The notes beneath the pieces were generated by a model. That model was given only the letters and a program-made list of their open reading frames with translations, had not been told where the DNA came from and made no database searches. Shown here piece by piece: positions 33,739-45,038 of a DNA stretch of 64,000 nt (positions are counted from its first letter, which is position 1; each line of letters begins with the position of its first letter). Position numbers and translations under genes: made by a program. The DNA is from Gammaproteobacteria bacterium. Its GTDB lineage: Bacteria; Pseudomonadota; Gammaproteobacteria; SZUA-229. The DNA lies in contig JAOUKV010000014.1 in NCBI GenBank assembly GCA_029882355.1, positions 1 through 64,000 on the forward strand, read 5' to 3'.

Positions 33739-36630
33739 ATGGCGCAATCTTGTGGGCTAAGCATGCAGGAACTGTGGAACAGTTCACAATTAAGCGGTGG
33801 CAGTGCTGCCTGGCTTGAAGCTCTTTATGAGAATTACCTTAGGAATCCTGCGAGTATTGATACCAGGTGGCGTGAGTTTTTTGATCGATTGCCAGAGGTG
33901 GAATCGTGCAATGAAAGCGGTGCAATTGAGCATGAGGTTCCACATGATGAAGTTCGTCAATATTTCAAATTATTAGCTAAAGAACACCAGCACTGCTCGA
34001 CGGCATCCAGTGCCCACCTTGTGGAGCAGGAACAGAAGCAGATTCATGTGTTGCAGTTGATTAATGCTTACCGTTTTCGCGGTCATCAGCAAGCGAATAT
34101 AAATCCTCTAGAAAAAATACAGGATGAGAATGTCCCCGAACTCAGTCTTGAATATCATGACTTAAGCAATAATGACTTAAATACTGAGTTTGATACCGGC
34201 TCATTGTTTGGTCTTGAAAGTGCCACTTTGGATACAATTCATAAGATTCTGGTAAAAAGTTATTGTGGCTCAGTGGGTGCTGAGTATATGCATATGCTCA
34301 GCACCGAAGAGAAGCGCTGGATACAGCAACGCATAGAAGTAGGTAGTCATGGTACTGAGTTCAGTTTAAAAGAAAAGAAAAATATCCTTTTACAACTAAC
34401 CGATGCCGAAGGTTTGGAACGATTTCTGCACACAAAATATGTAGGTCAGAAAAGATTTTCTCTGGAAGGCGGTGAGTCATTAATTCCATTACTCGATGAG
34501 CTAGTGATGCATGCAGGTAAGCAGGGCGTTAAGGAAGTGGTCATCGGCATGGCGCATCGTGGGCGGCTCAATGTACTGGTAAACATTATGGGAAAGATGC
34601 CTGTTGAGTTGTTCAGTGAATTTGAAGGTACTAAACACATTAAAGAGTTAACCGGTGATGTGAAATACCATCTTGGTTTTTCATCTAATATGAGTACACC
34701 CGGTGGACCTGTACATCTTGCGCTGGCATTTAACCCGTCACATCTTGAGATTGTTGCGCCGGTGGTTGAAGGCTCGGTACGTTCAAGACAATTTAGACGC
34801 GGTGACGCTGAAGGCGTCGAAGTTATTCCAGTACAGATACATGGCGACGCAGCATTTTCTGGGCAGGGCGTGGTCATGGAAACATTGCAGATGTCGCAGT
34901 CGCGAGGTTATTCCACCAAAGGAACTATACACATAATAATCAATAACCAGATTGGTTTTACCACCAGTAATCAGGATGACACGCGTTCAACGCATTATTG
35001 CACTGATATTGCAAAGATGGTGGATGCGCCGATTTTTCATGTTAATGGTGATGACCCTGAGGCTGTGATAGAGGTAACGCGCCTGGCCATTGATTATCGA
35101 ATGAAATTTAAAAAAGATGTGGTTGTCGATATGTTGTGTTATCGCCGTCATGGTCACAATGAAGCAGATGAGCCAAAAGCAACACAACCGATGATGTATA
35201 AAAAAATATCTGCATTACCAACTACGCGTGCTTTGTATGCGCAGCAACTGATTGATGAAGGTAGTCTCGTCAATGAGCAGGCAGAGCAGATGATTGTTGA
35301 TGTGCGTAAAGCGCTTGAAGCGGGTGATTGTGTTGTGCCGCATAAGTTACCGGATGATGAAGCCGATACATCTGAGTTGATGGATTGGCAACCTTATACA
35401 AGCAGCTCAACACTGGAGGATGTCGAAACGGGTGTGAGTATCGAGGTGATGCGAAAGCTGAGTGATATCATGCAGCAATTGCCCGATGGCTTTAGTCTTA
35501 ATCCACGTGTTGCAAAGATAGTTGAGGATAGACATAAGATGTCCGCAGGTGCACTACCTATTGACTGGGGATACGCTGAAATAATGGCTTATGCGACACT
35601 GGTGCACGATGGATTTTCAGTGCGTCTATCGGGGCAGGATAGTGGTCGCGGTACATTTTTTCATCGCCACGCTGTTTTACATAATCAAAATGAACGTCTT
35701 GCCTTTGTACCGATTCGTAGTATTGGCAAAGCACAAAATAATTTTCTAGTTATCGATTCACTGTTGTCAGAATTAGCCGTGCTGGCTTTTGAATACGGTT
35801 TCTCAACGGCTGACCCAAAAACAATGGCAATCTGGGAAGCGCAGTTTGGTGATTTTGCTAATGGCGCACAGGTCGTGATTGATCAATTTATTTCAGCAGG
35901 TGAACATAAGTGGGGAAGAGCTTGCGGTCTGGTGATGTTGTTGCCGCATGGCTATGAAGGTCAGGGCGCTGAACATTCATCAGCAAGGCTTGAACGATTT
36001 TTGCAGTTATGCGCAGAACAGAATATGCAGGTTTGTGTGCCATCAACACCCGCACAAATTTATCATTTATTACGACGTCAAATGGTGCGCAATTGTAGAA
36101 AACCGTTAATTGTAATGACGCCAAAAAGTTTATTGAGGCACAAGTTGTGCGTCAGCTCACTGGAGGATCTGGCGAGTGGGCATTACCAAAGAGCCATTGC
36201 TGAGATTGACAATATTGATCCTAAAAAAGTCAAACATGTAGTGCTATGTAGCGGCAAGGTCTATTACGATTTACTAGAAAAACGAAGAACAGAGAAATCT
36301 GAGAGTGTGGCGATTATAAGGATTGAGCAACTTTATCCTTTCCCGGCGAAAGAGCTGAATAAAATGTTGAAGTGTTACACTGAAACCAGTCGCTTGATAT
36401 GGTGCCAGGAAGAACCAAAAAATCAGGGTGCCTGGGATTTTATTGAACCTAGAGCTAATGCCACATTAGACGGGAATTGGCAGCTACATTATGTTGGTCG
36501 CGTTTCTTCTTCTGCACCGGCAGTCGGTTCTGCCAAGTTGCATGCAATACAGCAGACAGAATTAGTTGAGCGCGCCATTATGTTTAATGATCATGTGATT
36601 GATGATCATCAGATAAAAAATAAGAGATAA
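33739..36630 (+). CDS. sucA: 2-oxoglutarate dehydrogenase E1 component
   Basis: A 963-residue thiamine diphosphate enzyme, a little longer than E. coli SucA (933). N-terminal [23 protein letters not shown], the [17 protein letters not shown] block, the ThDP-binding [19 protein letters not shown] to NNQIGFTTS, and [22 protein letters not shown] are intact. It decarboxylates 2-oxoglutarate and transfers succinyl to the E2 lipoyl group in the TCA cycle. First gene of sucA-sucB-lpd-sucC-sucD, with 22 bases to sucB. The promoter is presumably in the 119 bases upstream. Confidence 0.97.
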   Translation: MAQSCGLSMQELWNSSQLSGGSAAWLEALYENYLRNPASIDTRWREFFDRLPEVESCNESGAIEHEVPHDEVRQYFKLLAKEHQHCSTASSAHLVEQEQKQIHVLQLINAYRFRGHQQANINPLEKIQDENVPELSLEYHDLSNNDLNTEFDTGSLFGLESATLDTIHKILVKSYCGSVGAEYMHMLSTEEKRWIQQRIEVGSHGTEFSLKEKKNILLQLTDAEGLERFLHTKYVGQKRFSLEGGESLIPLLDELVMHAGKQGVKEVVIGMAHRGRLNVLVNIMGKMPVELFSEFEGTKHIKELTGDVKYHLGFSSNMSTPGGPVHLALAFNPSHLEIVAPVVEGSVRSRQFRRGDAEGVEVIPVQIHGDAAFSGQGVVMETLQMSQSRGYSTKGTIHIIINNQIGFTTSNQDDTRSTHYCTDIAKMVDAPIFHVNGDDPEAVIEVTRLAIDYRMKFKKDVVVDMLCYRRHGHNEADEPKATQPMMYKKISALPTTRALYAQQLIDEGSLVNEQAEQMIVDVRKALEAGDCVVPHKLPDDEADTSELMDWQPYTSSSTLEDVETGVSIEVMRKLSDIMQQLPDGFSLNPRVAKIVEDRHKMSAGALPIDWGYAEIMAYATLVHDGFSVRLSGQDSGRGTFFHRHAVLHNQNERLAFVPIRSIGKAQNNFLVIDSLLSELAVLAFEYGFSTADPKTMAIWEAQFGDFANGAQVVIDQFISAGEHKWGRACGLVMLLPHGYEGQGAEHSSARLERFLQLCAEQNMQVCVPSTPAQIYHLLRRQMVRNCRKPLIVMTPKSLLRHKLCVSSLEDLASGHYQRAIAEIDNIDPKKVKHVVLCSGKVYYDLLEKRRTEKSESVAIIRIEQLYPFPAKELNKMLKCYTETSRLIWCQEEPKNQGAWDFIEPRANATLDGNWQLHYVGRVSSSAPAVGSAKLHAIQQTELVERAIMFNDHVIDDHQIKNKR

Positions 36631-36652
36631 ACTCCAAAATGAGTACAGACAA

Positions 36653-37918
36653 ATGAGTATAGAAATCAAGGTTCCTGAGTTACCTGAGTCTATTGCTGAT
36701 GCAGTGGTGGTCGCCTGGTATAAGAAACAGGGTGATTCAATCAAACAGGATGAGTCACTGGTTGACCTTGAAACAGATAAAGTGGTGCTAGAGGTTCCGG
36801 CAATCAGTTCAGGTGTTATTGAAAAAATATTTTTTGCAGAAGGTTCGGTAGTAACAGCGGGGCAGGTGTTGGCCATCATAGATGAGGCCGCTGAAGTTTC
36901 AGATGCGGAGCCTGGAGAGTCATCAGCTAATCAAACTCTAGCATCACCCAGTGCAATGACGATTAAAACCACAGAAGAAATTGTTAGTGATGTGGCAATT
37001 AGTCCATCAGCTAGAAAGATGATGATGGCCAATGATATTGACGCCTCTATGATAAATGGCAGTGGCAAGCATGGGCGCATACTTAAAGAAGATGTACAGG
37101 AATTTATAAATAATAAAAACACCTCAAAAGAAACAAATAAAGCCGAGCCAATAATCAGTGAAGTAAATGAAGCGGATAAAGCACGAGCTTTAAGTAAGAA
37201 AATTGAATTGACAGGTCAGCGCATAGAAAAACGTGTGCCGATGACGAGATTGCGCGCACGCATTGCAGAGCGTTTAGTGCAGGCTCAACAGAATGCCGCA
37301 ATACTCACTACATTTAATGAAGTGAATATGAAGCCGGTGATGGAATTACGTGCGCGGCACAAAGATAAATTTCAAAAAGAATACGGTACTAAACTTGGCT
37401 TCATGTCTTTTTTTGTAAAGGCTTCATTGGAGGCATTGAAGAAGTTTCCTGCGGTTAATGCATCCATTGATGGCAGTGATATTGTCTATCACGGTTATTA
37501 CGATATTGGTGTGGCGGTTTCAGGTTCCAACGGCCTGGTTGTGCCAGTAGTGCGTAATGCCGAAGAATTGAATATGGCTGAAATTGAGCAGAGTATTGTC
37601 GATTATGCAACTAAGGCACGTGATAACAAATTGAGTCTTGAAGAGATTACCGGCGGCACATTTACTATTTCAAATGGTGGGGTGTTTGGTTCGATGTTAT
37701 CGACACCAATTCTTAATCCACCGCAAAGCGCAATATTGGGTATGCATACCATTAAAGAAAGAGCCATGGTTGTTGATGGCGAGGTCGTGGTTTTGCCAAT
37801 GATGTATTTAGCGCTTTCTTATGATCACCGCATTATTGATGGACGTGAAGCTGTACAGTTTCTGGTGACGATAAAAGACATGCTGGAAGACCCCTCAAGG
37901 ATGTTATTGGGCATCTAA
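36653..37918 (+). CDS. sucB: Dihydrolipoamide succinyltransferase (E2)
   Basis: A 421-residue protein with one lipoyl domain (about 2-76, the lipoyl Lys in [13 protein letters not shown]), an Ala/Ser-rich linker, a peripheral-subunit binding domain ([15 protein letters not shown], about 120-155) and the catalytic acyltransferase domain ending in [15 protein letters not shown] with the catalytic His and Asp. It makes succinyl-CoA from the succinyl-lipoyl intermediate. Second gene of the operon, 15 bases before lpd. Confidence 0.97.
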   Translation: MSIEIKVPELPESIADAVVVAWYKKQGDSIKQDESLVDLETDKVVLEVPAISSGVIEKIFFAEGSVVTAGQVLAIIDEAAEVSDAEPGESSANQTLASPSAMTIKTTEEIVSDVAISPSARKMMMANDIDASMINGSGKHGRILKEDVQEFINNKNTSKETNKAEPIISEVNEADKARALSKKIELTGQRIEKRVPMTRLRARIAERLVQAQQNAAILTTFNEVNMKPVMELRARHKDKFQKEYGTKLGFMSFFVKASLEALKKFPAVNASIDGSDIVYHGYYDIGVAVSGSNGLVVPVVRNAEELNMAEIEQSIVDYATKARDNKLSLEEITGGTFTISNGGVFGSMLSTPILNPPQSAILGMHTIKERAMVVDGEVVVLPMMYLALSYDHRIIDGREAVQFLVTIKDMLEDPSRMLLGI

Positions 37919-37933
37919 TTGACGAGGTGAGTA

Positions 37934-39364
37934 ATGAATAAAAAATACGATGTGGTTGTAATTGGTGCTGGCCCTGCAGGTTATGTGGCAGCAATACGCT
38001 GTTCGCAATTAGGTTTAAGTGTGGCTTGCGTTGATGAGTGGCATAACCATCAAGGTGAATCATCTCTGGGTGGCACCTGTTTGAATGTTGGTTGTATTCC
38101 ATCAAAAGCCTTACTGGAATCTTCACATTTATTTTCAGTGTCACAAAATGAATTTAGCGATCACGGTATCACCGTCGGGAAAGCGAAGATTGATGTGTCT
38201 GTGATGATGGCACGTAAAGATAAAGTTGTTGGTGATTTAACAAACGGTATTAAAGCGTTATTAAAAGCAAATAAAGTAGATTTTATTCATGGTCATGCTC
38301 GATTGTCTCAAGGTAAAAAAGTTAAAGTTCATGAGCGTGACGGTAAGAAAATAGTTGAAAGACTGGAAGCAGAAAATATCATTCTTGCAGCAGGTTCTTC
38401 CTCGGTACATCTGGATCAGGCACCACTCGATCAAAAATACATCGTTGATTCCACCGGTGCGCTTGAGTTTGATGCGGTGCCAAAACGTCTGGGGATAATT
38501 GGTGCGGGTGCTATTGGCCTTGAGCTAGGTAGTGTCTGGTCGCGTCTGGGTTCAGAAGTGGTACTGATTGAGGCCATGGATGAATTTTTGACGATAGCTG
38601 ACCAGCAAATTGCGCGTGCAGCATTTCGTAGTTATAAAAATCAGGGTTTAGATATTCGCATCAATGCACGATTAGTCTCTGCCATGGTTAAGGGCAAGGA
38701 AGTGCAGGTAACTTATGAAGATACCCGCGGTGCGCAGAAAGTGGTGTTCGACAAATTGATTGTTGCGGTAGGTCGCAAACCCAATAGCGATACCATGTTC
38801 GGTGATGAAATGGAGCTGGCTATAGATGAGCGCTCTTTTGTGCACGTGAATAAACATTGTGAAACCAGCGTGCCGGGCATTTACGCTATTGGCGATATTG
38901 TGCGCGGTCCGATGTTGGCGCACAAAGGTTCTGAAGAAGGCATGATGGTGGCCGAGCGCATTGCAGGCCAGTCATCGAGTATTAATTATGATCACATTCC
39001 TTCAGTGATTTACACGCAGCCAGAAATTTCCTGGGTAGGCAAAAACGAGCAGGCCTGTGAAGCAGAAGGCATACCGGTAAATATTGGTGTCTTCCCTATG
39101 GCCGCCAGTGGTCGTGCACGGGCCATGGGCTTAAGTGAAGGACTGGTGAAAATTATTGCACATAAAGAAACCGACCGTGTGCTCGGTGTGCATATTTTCT
39201 CCGTTCAGGCATCTGAGCTAATTGCACAAGCAGTCACTGCGATGGAATTGGAGGCCAGTGCTGAGGATATAGCCATGACAATATTCGCACATCCAACGTT
39301 GGCGGAGTCTATTCACGAGGCGGCTTTGGCTGTCGACAAACGAGCTATTCATATTAAGAACTGA
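37934..39364 (+). CDS. lpdA: Dihydrolipoamide dehydrogenase (E3)
   Basis: A 476-residue flavoprotein. The FAD-binding VVVIGAGPAGYVAAIRC, the redox-active pair in GGTCLNVGCIPSKALL, the NAD-binding IIGAGAIGLELGSVW and the C-terminal HAHPTLAES-type His-Glu pair (here FAHPTLAESIHEA) are present. It reoxidises lipoyl groups with NAD+. It sits between sucB and sucC rather than next to a pyruvate dehydrogenase operon, so it is probably devoted to 2-oxoglutarate dehydrogenase, though it may also serve other complexes. Confidence 0.96.
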   Translation: MNKKYDVVVIGAGPAGYVAAIRCSQLGLSVACVDEWHNHQGESSLGGTCLNVGCIPSKALLESSHLFSVSQNEFSDHGITVGKAKIDVSVMMARKDKVVGDLTNGIKALLKANKVDFIHGHARLSQGKKVKVHERDGKKIVERLEAENIILAAGSSSVHLDQAPLDQKYIVDSTGALEFDAVPKRLGIIGAGAIGLELGSVWSRLGSEVVLIEAMDEFLTIADQQIARAAFRSYKNQGLDIRINARLVSAMVKGKEVQVTYEDTRGAQKVVFDKLIVAVGRKPNSDTMFGDEMELAIDERSFVHVNKHCETSVPGIYAIGDIVRGPMLAHKGSEEGMMVAERIAGQSSSINYDHIPSVIYTQPEISWVGKNEQACEAEGIPVNIGVFPMAASGRARAMGLSEGLVKIIAHKETDRVLGVHIFSVQASELIAQAVTAMELEASAEDIAMTIFAHPTLAESIHEAALAVDKRAIHIKN

Positions 39365-39410
39365 TTAAACGCCGTATAATAAGCGCAGTTCAAAACAAAG
39401 AAGGTAAGTA

Positions 39411-40577
39411 ATGAATTTACACGAGTATCAGGCAAAACAGGTCTTTGCCAAATACGGTCTACCAGTGCCGAATAATCGGGTAGTACAATCAACCGCTGAT
39501 GTTGGTGCTGCGGTAAATGCACTCGAAGGCAATCGATGGGTGGTTAAAGCTCAGGTGCATGCAGGTGGTCGCGGCAAGGCGGGCGGTGTCAAGCTGGTCG
39601 ATGATATGGAGACACTGAAGCAGACGGTAGGAGAAATGCTCGGTTCACGTCTGGTGACTATACAGACCGGCGCAGAAGGACAGCCAGTGAATCATGTGCT
39701 GATTGAAGAAATCTGTGATATCAAGCGTGAGCTCTATGTAGGCGCTGTGATAGATCGCTCTAGCCGCCGTGTTGTTTTGATGGCATCCACCGAAGGCGGT
39801 GTAGAAATTGAAAAAGTGGCCGAAGAAACGCCGGAAAAAATTCTTAAAACCAGTATTAATCCTCTGACGGGATTTCAGCCGTTTCAAGGTCGAGAGCTGG
39901 CCTTTGGCCTGGGTCTGGAAGGCGATCAGATCAAGCAATTCTCAAAAATGCTCGCGGGTCTGGCTAAAATGTTTGTTGAGAAAGACCTGAGCCTGGTCGA
40001 AATTAATCCACTGGTGGTCACTAAATCGGGTGATTTGATTTGTCTGGATGGAAAAATAAATATTGATGATAATGCGCTCTATCGTCAGGCAGACTTACTG
40101 GCCATGCGTGATGTGGCACAGGAAGACGAGCGCGAAAACCGCGCCAAGGAATGGGATTTAAATTACATCTCACTGGACGGCGATATTGGCTGCATGGTTA
40201 ATGGTGCCGGTCTGGCCATGGCAACCATGGATCTAATCAAGCTTTGTGGTGGTGAACCGGCAAACTTTCTCGATGTCGGTGGCGGCGCAACCAAAGAACG
40301 TGTCGCTGAGGCGTTTAAAATTATTCTCTCCGATAAAAACGTCAAAGGCATACTGGTGAATATTTTTGGTGGTATCGTGCGTTGTGATCTCATCGCAGAA
40401 GGCATTATCGGGGCCGCCGAAGAAGTGGATTTGAACGTGCCGGTGGTGGTACGTCTGGAAGGCAACAATGCAGAAAGAGGTACACAATTGCTGAACGAAT
40501 CGAATTTGAATTTAATCGCTGCTACAGGTTTAACCGATGCCGCAGAAAAAATCGTTAGCGAGGTCAAAGCATCATGA
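39411..40577 (+). CDS. sucC: Succinyl-CoA synthetase beta subunit
   Basis: A 388-residue ATP-grasp protein, identical in length to E. coli SucC. The opening [39 protein letters not shown], and [18 protein letters not shown] with [11 protein letters not shown] are hallmark segments. It provides the nucleotide site for succinyl-CoA to succinate conversion. An AAGAAGGTAAGT ribosome binding site precedes the ATG, and the stop codon overlaps the sucD start (ATGA). Confidence 0.97.
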   Translation: MNLHEYQAKQVFAKYGLPVPNNRVVQSTADVGAAVNALEGNRWVVKAQVHAGGRGKAGGVKLVDDMETLKQTVGEMLGSRLVTIQTGAEGQPVNHVLIEEICDIKRELYVGAVIDRSSRRVVLMASTEGGVEIEKVAEETPEKILKTSINPLTGFQPFQGRELAFGLGLEGDQIKQFSKMLAGLAKMFVEKDLSLVEINPLVVTKSGDLICLDGKINIDDNALYRQADLLAMRDVAQEDERENRAKEWDLNYISLDGDIGCMVNGAGLAMATMDLIKLCGGEPANFLDVGGGATKERVAEAFKIILSDKNVKGILVNIFGGIVRCDLIAEGIIGAAEEVDLNVPVVVRLEGNNAERGTQLLNESNLNLIAATGLTDAAEKIVSEVKAS

Positions 40578-41446
40578 GTGTACTCGTTAATAAAGGCACT
40601 AGAGTTATTTGTCAGGGCTTTACTGGGAAACAGGGTACATTCCATTCCGAGCAGGCGATTGCCTACGGCACAAAAATGGTCGGTGGTGTGACGCCGGGTA
40701 AAGGTGGGCAAACTCATCTGGATTTACCCGTATTCAATACTGTGCGTGAAGCTGTAGATGAAACCGGTGCAACCGCTTCGGTCATTTATGTGCCAGCACC
40801 GTTCTGCAAAGATTCCATGCTCGAGGCGATAGATGCAGGTGTTGATCTCATTGTGTGCATCACCGAAGGTATTCCAACGCTGGATATGCTGGAAGTGAAA
40901 ATGGCGGCTGATAGTGTAGGTGTAAGAATTATCGGTCCCAACTGCCCGGGTATCATTACTCCCGGCGAATGCAAAATCGGCATCATGCCCGGCTCGATTC
41001 ACCTGCCCGGTAAAGTCGGTGTGGTTTCACGCTCCGGGACATTGACTTATGAGGCAGTAAAACAAACGACTGATTTAGGTTTTGGCCAGAGCACATGTAT
41101 TGGCATTGGCGGTGATCCCATACCGGGCACCAGTTTTATCGATGCGCTCAGGCTGTTCGAGCATGACGATCAAACTGAGGCAATATTGATGGTTGGTGAA
41201 ATCGGCGGCAGCGCCGAGGAAGAAGCGGCTGAATTCATTCAATTGGAGATTTCCAAGCCTGTAACTGCCTTTATAGCTGGTGGCACCGCGCCCAAAGGTA
41301 AGCGAATGGGGCATGCAGGTGCCATTATTGCCGGTGGCAAAGGCACTGCCGAAGAGAAATTTGCAGCCCTGGAATCTGCGGGTGTATATATCGTACGTTC
41401 ACCGGCAGAATTAGGGCAGGGTGTGAAGGCAGCGACCGGCTGGTAG
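40574..41446 (+). CDS. sucD: Succinyl-CoA synthetase alpha subunit
   Basis: A 290-residue protein, the family length. CoA-binding segment [36 protein letters not shown] and the phosphohistidine region [20 protein letters not shown] are present. It overlaps sucC by 4 bases, as usual. It ends the TCA operon; no strong terminator was seen in the 214 bases that follow, although expression of the desaturase gene downstream need not depend on it. Confidence 0.97.
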   Translation: MSVLVNKGTRVICQGFTGKQGTFHSEQAIAYGTKMVGGVTPGKGGQTHLDLPVFNTVREAVDETGATASVIYVPAPFCKDSMLEAIDAGVDLIVCITEGIPTLDMLEVKMAADSVGVRIIGPNCPGIITPGECKIGIMPGSIHLPGKVGVVSRSGTLTYEAVKQTTDLGFGQSTCIGIGGDPIPGTSFIDALRLFEHDDQTEAILMVGEIGGSAEEEAAEFIQLEISKPVTAFIAGGTAPKGKRMGHAGAIIAGGKGTAEEKFAALESAGVYIVRSPAELGQGVKAATGW

Positions 41447-41660
41447 GGTATAATATCAGCATCGCTTGTAGGGGGCAGGGCCTTTATTAGTTGTAAGAAT
41501 GCGTTCGATCATCAAGAAGTTTTATCTCCTTATATGTGTCATCTCGCTGTAACTTACTAATTGCGTTAAATAAATAATAAATTCGAACTTGATTTGTGTC
41601 AGTTGGTGCTCGTTCCCATGTGATAACTTGTCGGTATTTATGAATTGGATCGGGGAATGT

Positions 41661-42473
41661 ATGCAAACAACCATTGAAGCACAAAAAGCAGCGGGTATAT
41701 TCAGGCATAAGGAAGACCGCTGGCCAGTAATGGTTGTGTTAATGCTAACCGCTTTAGATTTTTACATGTATTTTACCGTTAGTAATCTGACTGTCTTGTT
41801 TTCCTACTATCTGTTGATGCTTATTCCAAAAGGTATTATTTGCGCGTGGAATCACCATCACCAACATATTTTTACCTTCCGAAATACCGCACTAAATCGT
41901 GGCCTGGAGTTTGCCTACGCTTTGCACACTGGCGTAACTACACATCTCTGGCGTTTGCACCATGTGCTCGGCCATCATTTGAATTTTCTTGATCAGGAAA
42001 AAGATGAGAGTCGCTGGAAGCGTAAAAATGGCAAAAAAATGGGTATGATTGAATATACGCTGAATGTTGCAATAACCGCGTATTCGCGTGGGTATACCGT
42101 AGGTAAAAGATACCCTAAACAGTTAAAGCCCTTTCTGATATACACGACAATCACATTTCTTATTGTTGCTCTGCTAGTTTGGTATAAACCTGTGGCAGGT
42201 TTTATGTTATTTGTTTTGCCAATGATAACGAGTTTGCTGTTTACCGCTTATGCGACTTATGACCACCATTCAGGCCTTGATACAGAAAATGAATTTGAAG
42301 CTTCACGTAATAAAATGAGCCCGGTATTCAATTTTTTGACAGGGAATCTTGGTTACCACACAGCGCATCACCACAAACAAGGTGTTCACTGGTCGAAGTT
42401 GCCCGCATTACATGAAAAAATTAAAGATAAGATTCCCGAGTACCTTTACCAGAAACCTGTGATCAATATCTGA
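41661..42473 (+). CDS. Membrane fatty acid desaturase family protein
   Basis: A 270-residue protein with about four membrane segments and the three histidine boxes of membrane di-iron enzymes: WNHHHQH, RLHHVLGHH and HTAHHHKQGVHW. Extra His are in TYDHHSG. It could introduce a double bond into an acyl chain; hydroxylase or related activity on another substrate is possible. Start chosen at MQTTIEAQ, with GGGGA a few bases upstream; earlier ATGs at 41589 and 41640 lack such a site. No electron-transfer partner gene is adjacent. Confidence 0.83.
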   Translation: MQTTIEAQKAAGIFRHKEDRWPVMVVLMLTALDFYMYFTVSNLTVLFSYYLLMLIPKGIICAWNHHHQHIFTFRNTALNRGLEFAYALHTGVTTHLWRLHHVLGHHLNFLDQEKDESRWKRKNGKKMGMIEYTLNVAITAYSRGYTVGKRYPKQLKPFLIYTTITFLIVALLVWYKPVAGFMLFVLPMITSLLFTAYATYDHHSGLDTENEFEASRNKMSPVFNFLTGNLGYHTAHHHKQGVHWSKLPALHEKIKDKIPEYLYQKPVINI

Positions 42474-42801
42474 TTTATAGACGCAATTTGTTTTTAAAAG
42501 TAATCGTTATAAGTTTAAATTGATTACCTGTTAATAATGTTGTTGAGTTGGCGGTTATGTAACTTGCTCAAGCAGAGCAGTGACGTAATAGCACCCAACA
42601 ATGCACACCCAGATATAATCCTGAGTTCCCAGAAATGCATCTTCAGCTTCCTCGCTGAGCAGAACAACGCACCCTAAATTAATTCGTAGAAAGCAATGAA
42701 TGCCAGATAGCATTGGTGAGATTGGATCAATACCTTGTTATATTAATGGTTAAATGATGTAATGACAGTACTTTATAATTGAGCTGTCTCAGAGAGTTAA
42801 T
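42474..42801. other. Intergenic region before the YjgN-family gene
   Basis: 328 bases without a credible gene on either strand. A TATAAT box (42774-42779) lies 22 bases before the ATG and would give a short leader, with a weak -35. Several GC-rich short words occur, but no attC-like site, tRNA or terminator could be supported. Confidence 0.35.
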
Positions 42802-43989
42802 ATGGAAATAATGCAGGGTGAACGTAAGCTTAGTTTTGAATTTAATGGTAATGCTAGTGAATATTTTAAAATATGGATAGTAAATATTGCACTATCTATT
42901 GTTACTTTAGGCATTTATTCGGCCTGGGCAAAGGTTAGAACTAAGCGCTATTTTTATGGCAACACTACGCTTGATGGTTCTAGCTTTGAGTATCATGCTG
43001 ATCCACTGAGTATTCTTAAAGGTCGTTTAATCGTGCTTGCAGTGATTATCGTCTATATGTTTGCCACTCAGTTTGTACCAATGCTTGAAGCGGCATTTAT
43101 ACTAATTTATCTGGTTGCCTTGCCATGGATGATAGTCAAATCGATGCAATTTAATGCGCGTAACTCCTCATATAGAAATATCCGTTTTGATTTTGAGGGC
43201 ACATTAAAAGAAGCCGCAGTATTATTTATCGGTGTAGGCATGCTAACCATTGTTACACTTGGTCTGGCAACGCCTTACTTCATAAAACGCTTCAAACAAT
43301 TCTCCATAGAAAATAGTTATTTTGGCACGACACCATTCAGCTTTAGTGCTACTACGGGTGATTTTTATCGTATTTATTTAAGGGCAATGATTATTCCGCT
43401 GGTTATTGCTGTTATTGGTATTCTTGCAGCTATCGCGATTCCGGCTTATCAAGCTGTTAATTCTCCGCAGTTACCAACGCAGCAAGTAGAGCAGGCGCAG
43501 GTAATGACGCCAGAGCAAAAACAGGAAGAAATGCAACGTCAGATTGATGAAATAACAGCGAATGCAAATATGCAGAGTAATGCCGGTAGTCAGGGTAATG
43601 TTCAGGCAGAGCTTGAGGCGGCGGCTGGCATGGCCGCAGCAGCAACCTTTGGAATTACTATGGCATTATATTTATTGATAGGCATTTATATACAGACGCG
43701 TACCGCAAATCTTGTGCTTTGTAGCACAGCCCTGGAAGAACATGAGCTAGTTAGTACGTTGCGTGTGCGTAATATGTTTTATATTTATGTGACAAATATC
43801 ATTGCTGTAATTGTGAGCCTGGGATTATTGATTCCATGGTGCAAGATACGTTTAACTCGCTATAGACTAAATAATCTTTCGTTAGTAGCGCAGGGCGATA
43901 TCGATGGTTTTATTGCTAATGAGCGAGATAATGTTAAAGCTACTGCAGGTGAGTTCGCTGATGCCTTTGATCTTGATATGGGTTTTTAG
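42802..43989 (+). CDS. YjgN family (DUF898) inner membrane protein with pilin-like stretch
   Basis: A 395-residue protein with a DUF898 repeat architecture: FEFNGNASEYFKIWIVNIALSIVTLGIYSAWAKVRTKRYFYGNT at the start, then the related RFDFEGTLKEAAVLFIGVGMLTIVTLGLATPYFIKRF and a C-terminal LRVRNMFYIYVTNIIAVIVSLGLLIPWCKIRLTRYRL. Between the second and third parts the membrane segment reads IGILAAIAIPAYQ (residues 205-217), identical to the signature of type IV pilins, followed by a Gln/Glu-rich hydrophilic loop (about 222-275). The function of YjgN is unknown. The M48 peptidase gene follows after 3 bases and the two are often neighbours in proteobacteria. Confidence 0.88.
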   Translation: MEIMQGERKLSFEFNGNASEYFKIWIVNIALSIVTLGIYSAWAKVRTKRYFYGNTTLDGSSFEYHADPLSILKGRLIVLAVIIVYMFATQFVPMLEAAFILIYLVALPWMIVKSMQFNARNSSYRNIRFDFEGTLKEAAVLFIGVGMLTIVTLGLATPYFIKRFKQFSIENSYFGTTPFSFSATTGDFYRIYLRAMIIPLVIAVIGILAAIAIPAYQAVNSPQLPTQQVEQAQVMTPEQKQEEMQRQIDEITANANMQSNAGSQGNVQAELEAAAGMAAAATFGITMALYLLIGIYIQTRTANLVLCSTALEEHELVSTLRVRNMFYIYVTNIIAVIVSLGLLIPWCKIRLTRYRLNNLSLVAQGDIDGFIANERDNVKATAGEFADAFDLDMGF

Positions 43990-43992
43990 TAG

Positions 43993-45000
43993 GTGAAGAA
44001 AACGCAGGCAGAGTATTATGATGGCGTAAGCTCAAATTCAACACCGGTTGCACTTGAGCTGCATGATGATGGCAGTCTATGTATTAGTGGTAAAGGCGTT
44101 AGCAAGCTCTGCTTACTAAATGATGTTAGTTTTAGTCCAAGGCTGGGCAATATCCCCAGAGTAATTACGTTGCCGGACAATGCAACCTGTCATGTGCATG
44201 ATAATGATCTTATTGATGCCTTTCTGAAAATGCACAAAAAGGGTGATGCCTCATCGATAATTCATTTGCTTGAAAGTCGAATTGTATTTGTTCTGGCAGC
44301 AGTCCTGTTTACCCTGTTTTTTTCATGGGGCATGTTTGCTTATGGTGTTCCCTATTTTTCCAGGCAGATTGCTTTTAACCTGCCCATCGAAGTAGATCGT
44401 TCCTTAGGGCAGGGTACGCTTGAAGCAATGGATAAGATTGTATTTACCGATTCAGTGATGGCAGTAGAAAGGCGGCATCGACTAGCCAGTCGATTTGATG
44501 AAATGAAATCGAGTGTTGAAGGTGCGCAGGATTATAAATTGCTGTTCAGGCATGGTAATGAAATTGGTGCTAACGCATTTGCCTTACCGTCGGGCATTAT
44601 CGTTGTGACAGATGAGCTGGTAGAGCTGAGTGAACATGATGATGAAGTCATTGCTGTGATAGCTCATGAGATAGGGCATCTGGCATACAGGCATTCTGTG
44701 CGTATGGTATTGCAGAATTCGGCAGTGGCTGTTTTGGTCTCAACAGTTACCGGAGATCCTTTTTCAACTTCATCAATAGTTGTTGCGCTGCCAACATTGC
44801 TGGCTAATGCCAATTATTCTCGAGAGTTTGAGCGAGAAGCTGATAATTATGCGTACCAGTATTTAACGACTAACGAAATGCCGCTGGATTCATTTGCTAT
44901 TATTCTTGAGAAAATCACAGAGTCAGAAACGGAGCGTGGAATTGAAAATTATCTTTCTTCTCATCCGGTGACCAGTGAGCGAATAGGGCGTTTTAAATAG
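43993..45000 (+). CDS. M48 family metallopeptidase
   Basis: A 335-residue protein with one strong membrane segment at about residues 97-118 (VFVLAAVLFTLFFSWGMFAYG) and a peptidase domain. The zinc motif is VIAHEIGHLAYRH (H225, E226, H229) and the third ligand is in EREADNYAYQYL. The N-terminal part before the membrane segment is cytoplasmic by the inside-positive rule and of unknown use. The start is GTG, 3 bases after the YjgN-family stop, so the two form an operon. Probably acts in envelope protein quality control. Confidence 0.9.
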   Translation: MKKTQAEYYDGVSSNSTPVALELHDDGSLCISGKGVSKLCLLNDVSFSPRLGNIPRVITLPDNATCHVHDNDLIDAFLKMHKKGDASSIIHLLESRIVFVLAAVLFTLFFSWGMFAYGVPYFSRQIAFNLPIEVDRSLGQGTLEAMDKIVFTDSVMAVERRHRLASRFDEMKSSVEGAQDYKLLFRHGNEIGANAFALPSGIIVVTDELVELSEHDDEVIAVIAHEIGHLAYRHSVRMVLQNSAVAVLVSTVTGDPFSTSSIVVALPTLLANANYSREFEREADNYAYQYLTTNEMPLDSFAIILEKITESETERGIENYLSSHPVTSERIGRFK

Positions 45001-45038
45001 TGGTCTGATGCCAGCATTAACTGACAAAATCAATCATT

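Noticed and set aside
36653..37918. E2 subunit might belong to pyruvate or branched-chain dehydrogenase
   Set aside because: One lipoyl domain and location between sucA and lpd-sucCD match 2-oxoglutarate dehydrogenase.
42474..42801. Possible attC site or integron cassette remnant, given an integrase at the left edge
   Set aside because: No pair of RYYYAAC and GTTRRRY boxes with correct spacing could be placed, and the integrase is over 40 kb away.
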